Origin: JBFFSQ01 sp041572275 | Lineage (GTDB): Bacteria > Pseudomonadota > Gammaproteobacteria > SZUA-229 | Direction of reading: 5' to 3' | Length of the DNA: 7,887 bases | Assembly: GCA_041572275.1 (NCBI GenBank) | Contig: JBFFSQ010000142.1 | Location: 1 to 7,887, forward strand | Shown: piece by piece, positions 6,114 through 7,887 of the stretch | Position numbering within the stretch: the stretch's first letter is position 1 | Layout of the letters: the number at the start of each line of letters is the position of its first letter | The notes under the pieces: model-generated | Told to the model about the DNA's origin: nothing | The model's database searches: none | The model's input: only the letters and a program-made list of their open reading frames with translations | Made by a program: the position numbers and the translations under genes

Positions 6114-7115
6114 ATGTCCAGTCTATTTAGATATGAAGATGCCTTCTGGCCAAACTTCCTGGCATTAAGCTATGTGATGACAGGGTATATCAGTGGCTTG
6201 CTGTTAATGCTGTCTCCTGGCTGGGTGATGAATGGCGTGGGTGTACTGGTGTTTGCCCATGCCATGGTGATCGCTGCCTATCTGGTGCATGAGTGTGCGC
6301 ATAATAGTATTTTTCGTAAGAACCGGTATCACCGATTTTTAGGTGAGCTGTTATTGTGGATTTGTGGTGCGAGCTATAGCGATTATGAAGATGTGCGCCA
6401 TAAACATGTCAGGCATCATACCGACCGAGCCGATGTAGTTTCTTTTGATTACCGTGTAAAAATTACAGACTATCCAAGGTTACTTAAAATTATTCAGTTT
6501 CTGGAATGGTTATATATTCCAGCAATGGAAATCGTGATGCATGGCCTGGTCATAATATTGCCATTTATTAAAGCCAATCGGAAACATCGACGAGTACGGG
6601 TAGTGACAGTGCTTGGGCTAAGAGGTGTATTTTTCCTGATACTTGCCAGTATTTCGATGAAAATTCTGATTCTATATCCACTAGCCTATCTGATTTTCCT
6701 GACAATCATGAGATTTATGGATGTGCATCAGCATACCTATGAAATATTTGAAACCCTGGATTCAAAAAGGGGGGCAGAAGCGAAAAAATTTAGTCGCGAG
6801 TTTGAGCAGAAAAACACCTATTCAAATATGATATCAGTGAAATATCCATGGCTAAATTTGTTAGTGCTGAATTTTTCTTATCATAATGCCCATCATGAAC
6901 AGCCTGGGCGGCCATGGCATCAGTTACCACAACTGGATAAAGAGTTGTATGCTGAAGAAACTAATCAGGTGTTGTCATTTAAAGAGCTAATCAAAAGCTA
7001 TCATCGTTATCGTGTGCAGCGAGTATTAAATGCAGATGATATCAATTTACCCATTAAGCATGATCAGGCTAATTTTATTGGCGTTGATGGTGTTTCATTT
7101 TTAACGACACATTAA
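6114..7115 (+). CDS. Membrane fatty acid desaturase
   Basis: The protein has 333 residues from the ATG at 6114. The frame is open 20 codons further to a TTG at 6054, but that part is polar, cysteine-rich and covers the leader hairpins, so the ATG is preferred. Three histidine boxes of membrane di-iron desaturases are present: HECAH (His59-His63), HKHVRHH (His96-His102) and HNAHH (His257-His261). There is also a DVHQHTYE motif at 203-210. Hydrophobic helices lie at about 15-33, 37-58, 133-152 and 163-200, in the usual order around the boxes. Such enzymes insert a double bond or a hydroxyl group into an acyl chain or a related lipid in the inner membrane, using oxygen and an external electron donor. 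No fused cytochrome b5 or ferredoxin domain is present. The stop lies three bases before the start of the lactonase-like gene, so the two are co-translated. Substrate and position of attack are unknown. Confidence 0.88.
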   Translation: MSSLFRYEDAFWPNFLALSYVMTGYISGLLLMLSPGWVMNGVGVLVFAHAMVIAAYLVHECAHNSIFRKNRYHRFLGELLLWICGASYSDYEDVRHKHVRHHTDRADVVSFDYRVKITDYPRLLKIIQFLEWLYIPAMEIVMHGLVIILPFIKANRKHRRVRVVTVLGLRGVFFLILASISMKILILYPLAYLIFLTIMRFMDVHQHTYEIFETLDSKRGAEAKKFSREFEQKNTYSNMISVKYPWLNLLVLNFSYHNAHHEQPGRPWHQLPQLDKELYAEETNQVLSFKELIKSYHRYRVQRVLNADDINLPIKHDQANFIGVDGVSFLTTH

Positions 7116-7118
7116 ATT

Positions 7119-7887
7119 ATGACGCAAGTAAAAAAATTCTGGCCAATATTAACGGGCACGCATCGTTATGATAAAACATTATCCACCCGGAATCGTGGCC
7201 ATGGCATTATTATTGAAGCACCGATACTGGCGTATCTTATTGAAACGGCGAATGGCAGGATACTGTATGACGTAGGCTGTGATTACAGTAAGATTACTGA
7301 TTCTGAACAGCGTGAACATTATTATGAGAATGAGGCGTTTCCGTTCGGTCCGCCTGAGATGACCGAGGAGCAGAAGCTGGAAAATCGTCTTCAGAAGTTA
7401 GGTTTGAATCCAGTTGATATCGATGTTGTTTTTATAGGACATTTGCATTTTGATCACGCGGGTGGTCTTAAGGATATGTGTCATGCAGAAATTCATGTCC
7501 ATCAGTCAGAAATGCAGGCTGCGAGGGAGCCGGCTGATGAGGCCTATTTTGTAGACGATTTTTCCGGAGAATATCACTGGCGATTGCAGTCAAATGAATA
7601 TGATCTGGTGTCAGGCGTGCACGCTATAGAGTCACCAGGGCATACGGCAGGTCATATGTCGATGTTGATTGAGTTGCCGAAAGGTCCACCGATAATACTG
7701 GCTGGTGATGCAGCAGATTTACAGGAAAATATACATGATGAGGTGGCGCCAGGCTTATGCTGGTGTAATCGTGAAGACATGGCCATCGACAGTATTCGAA
7801 AATTGAAAGAGATCGCTGAGCAGACCGGTTCCCAGCTCTGGCCCAATCATGTCATCGATTTTTATCGTCAATGTCATCCATTTCCTA
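7119..7887 (+). CDS. Metallo-beta-lactamase-fold hydrolase, AHL-lactonase (AiiA)-like, 3' end cut by window
   Basis: The frame opens at the ATG at 7119 and stays open for 256 codons to the end of the window without a stop. The di-zinc site is complete: HLHFDHAGG with His108, His110, Asp112 and His113, then SPGHTAGH with His175, Asp197 in AGDAAD, and His244 in LWPNHV. The spacing matches AiiA lactonase (His104, His106, Asp108, His109, His169, Asp191, His235, from memory). Shared stretches include MTEEQK before the site and ENIHDEV after Asp197. No signal peptide is seen, so it is cytoplasmic. AiiA opens the lactone ring of N-acyl-homoserine lactones. Here the residue three after Asp197 is Asp200, where AiiA has the active-site Tyr194, so the substrate may differ. 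By comparison with AiiA only a few C-terminal residues should be missing. It has no clear ribosome binding site and probably depends on translation of the desaturase just before it. Confidence 0.87.
   Translation, partial: MTQVKKFWPILTGTHRYDKTLSTRNRGHGIIIEAPILAYLIETANGRILYDVGCDYSKITDSEQREHYYENEAFPFGPPEMTEEQKLENRLQKLGLNPVDIDVVFIGHLHFDHAGGLKDMCHAEIHVHQSEMQAAREPADEAYFVDDFSGEYHWRLQSNEYDLVSGVHAIESPGHTAGHMSMLIELPKGPPIILAGDAADLQENIHDEVAPGLCWCNREDMAIDSIRKLKEIAEQTGSQLWPNHVIDFYRQCHPFP

Overview
The window looks like chromosome of an environmental, probably respiratory gammaproteobacterium. The clues are a di-heme cytochrome b with no fermentative context, several exported envelope proteins, an RND-superfamily exporter, moderate base composition and ordinary Shine-Dalgarno and intrinsic-terminator signals. 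This assignment is an inference from protein style; nothing in the window names the species. There are no rRNA or tRNA genes, no insertion sequences and no CRISPR array.

Left part (1-757): the last 23 codons of a gene ending in a membrane helix, followed 4 bases later by a complete four-helix di-heme cytochrome b, then a strong intrinsic terminator. The two genes form the end of an operon, probably a membrane electron-transfer module in which the cytochrome b exchanges electrons between quinone and a periplasmic, membrane-anchored partner.

Middle part (785-3144): two exported proteins on the plus strand. The first is a TlpA/ResA-type thioredoxin with a WCPSC active site behind an extra N-terminal domain. 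The second is a Sel1-repeat protein with a signal peptide, an N-terminal alpha/beta-like domain, a coiled coil and seven Sel1 repeats. Its reading frame is broken by one missing base in a T run at 2680-2683. Adding one T restores a 487-residue protein and a repeat of exactly 36 residues.

Minus strand (3160-5664): an 834-residue RND-superfamily exporter of the single-gene MMPL/COG1033 type, convergent with the Sel1 gene (15 bases between stops). A candidate promoter lies in the 449-base divergent region to its right. That region also holds a 17-base dyad and a pair of small hairpins just before the next gene.

Right part (6114-7887): a membrane fatty acid desaturase with three histidine boxes. 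Three bases after its stop comes a metallo-beta-lactamase-fold hydrolase that runs off the window. Its metal ligands line up with those of AiiA-type N-acyl-homoserine-lactone lactonases, but the tyrosine next to the metal site is replaced by aspartate. The gene has no stop inside the window, so it is easy to overlook. The tight desaturase-hydrolase pair, divergent from a lipid-type RND exporter, is the most interesting part of the window; it suggests processing of an acyl or lactone compound.
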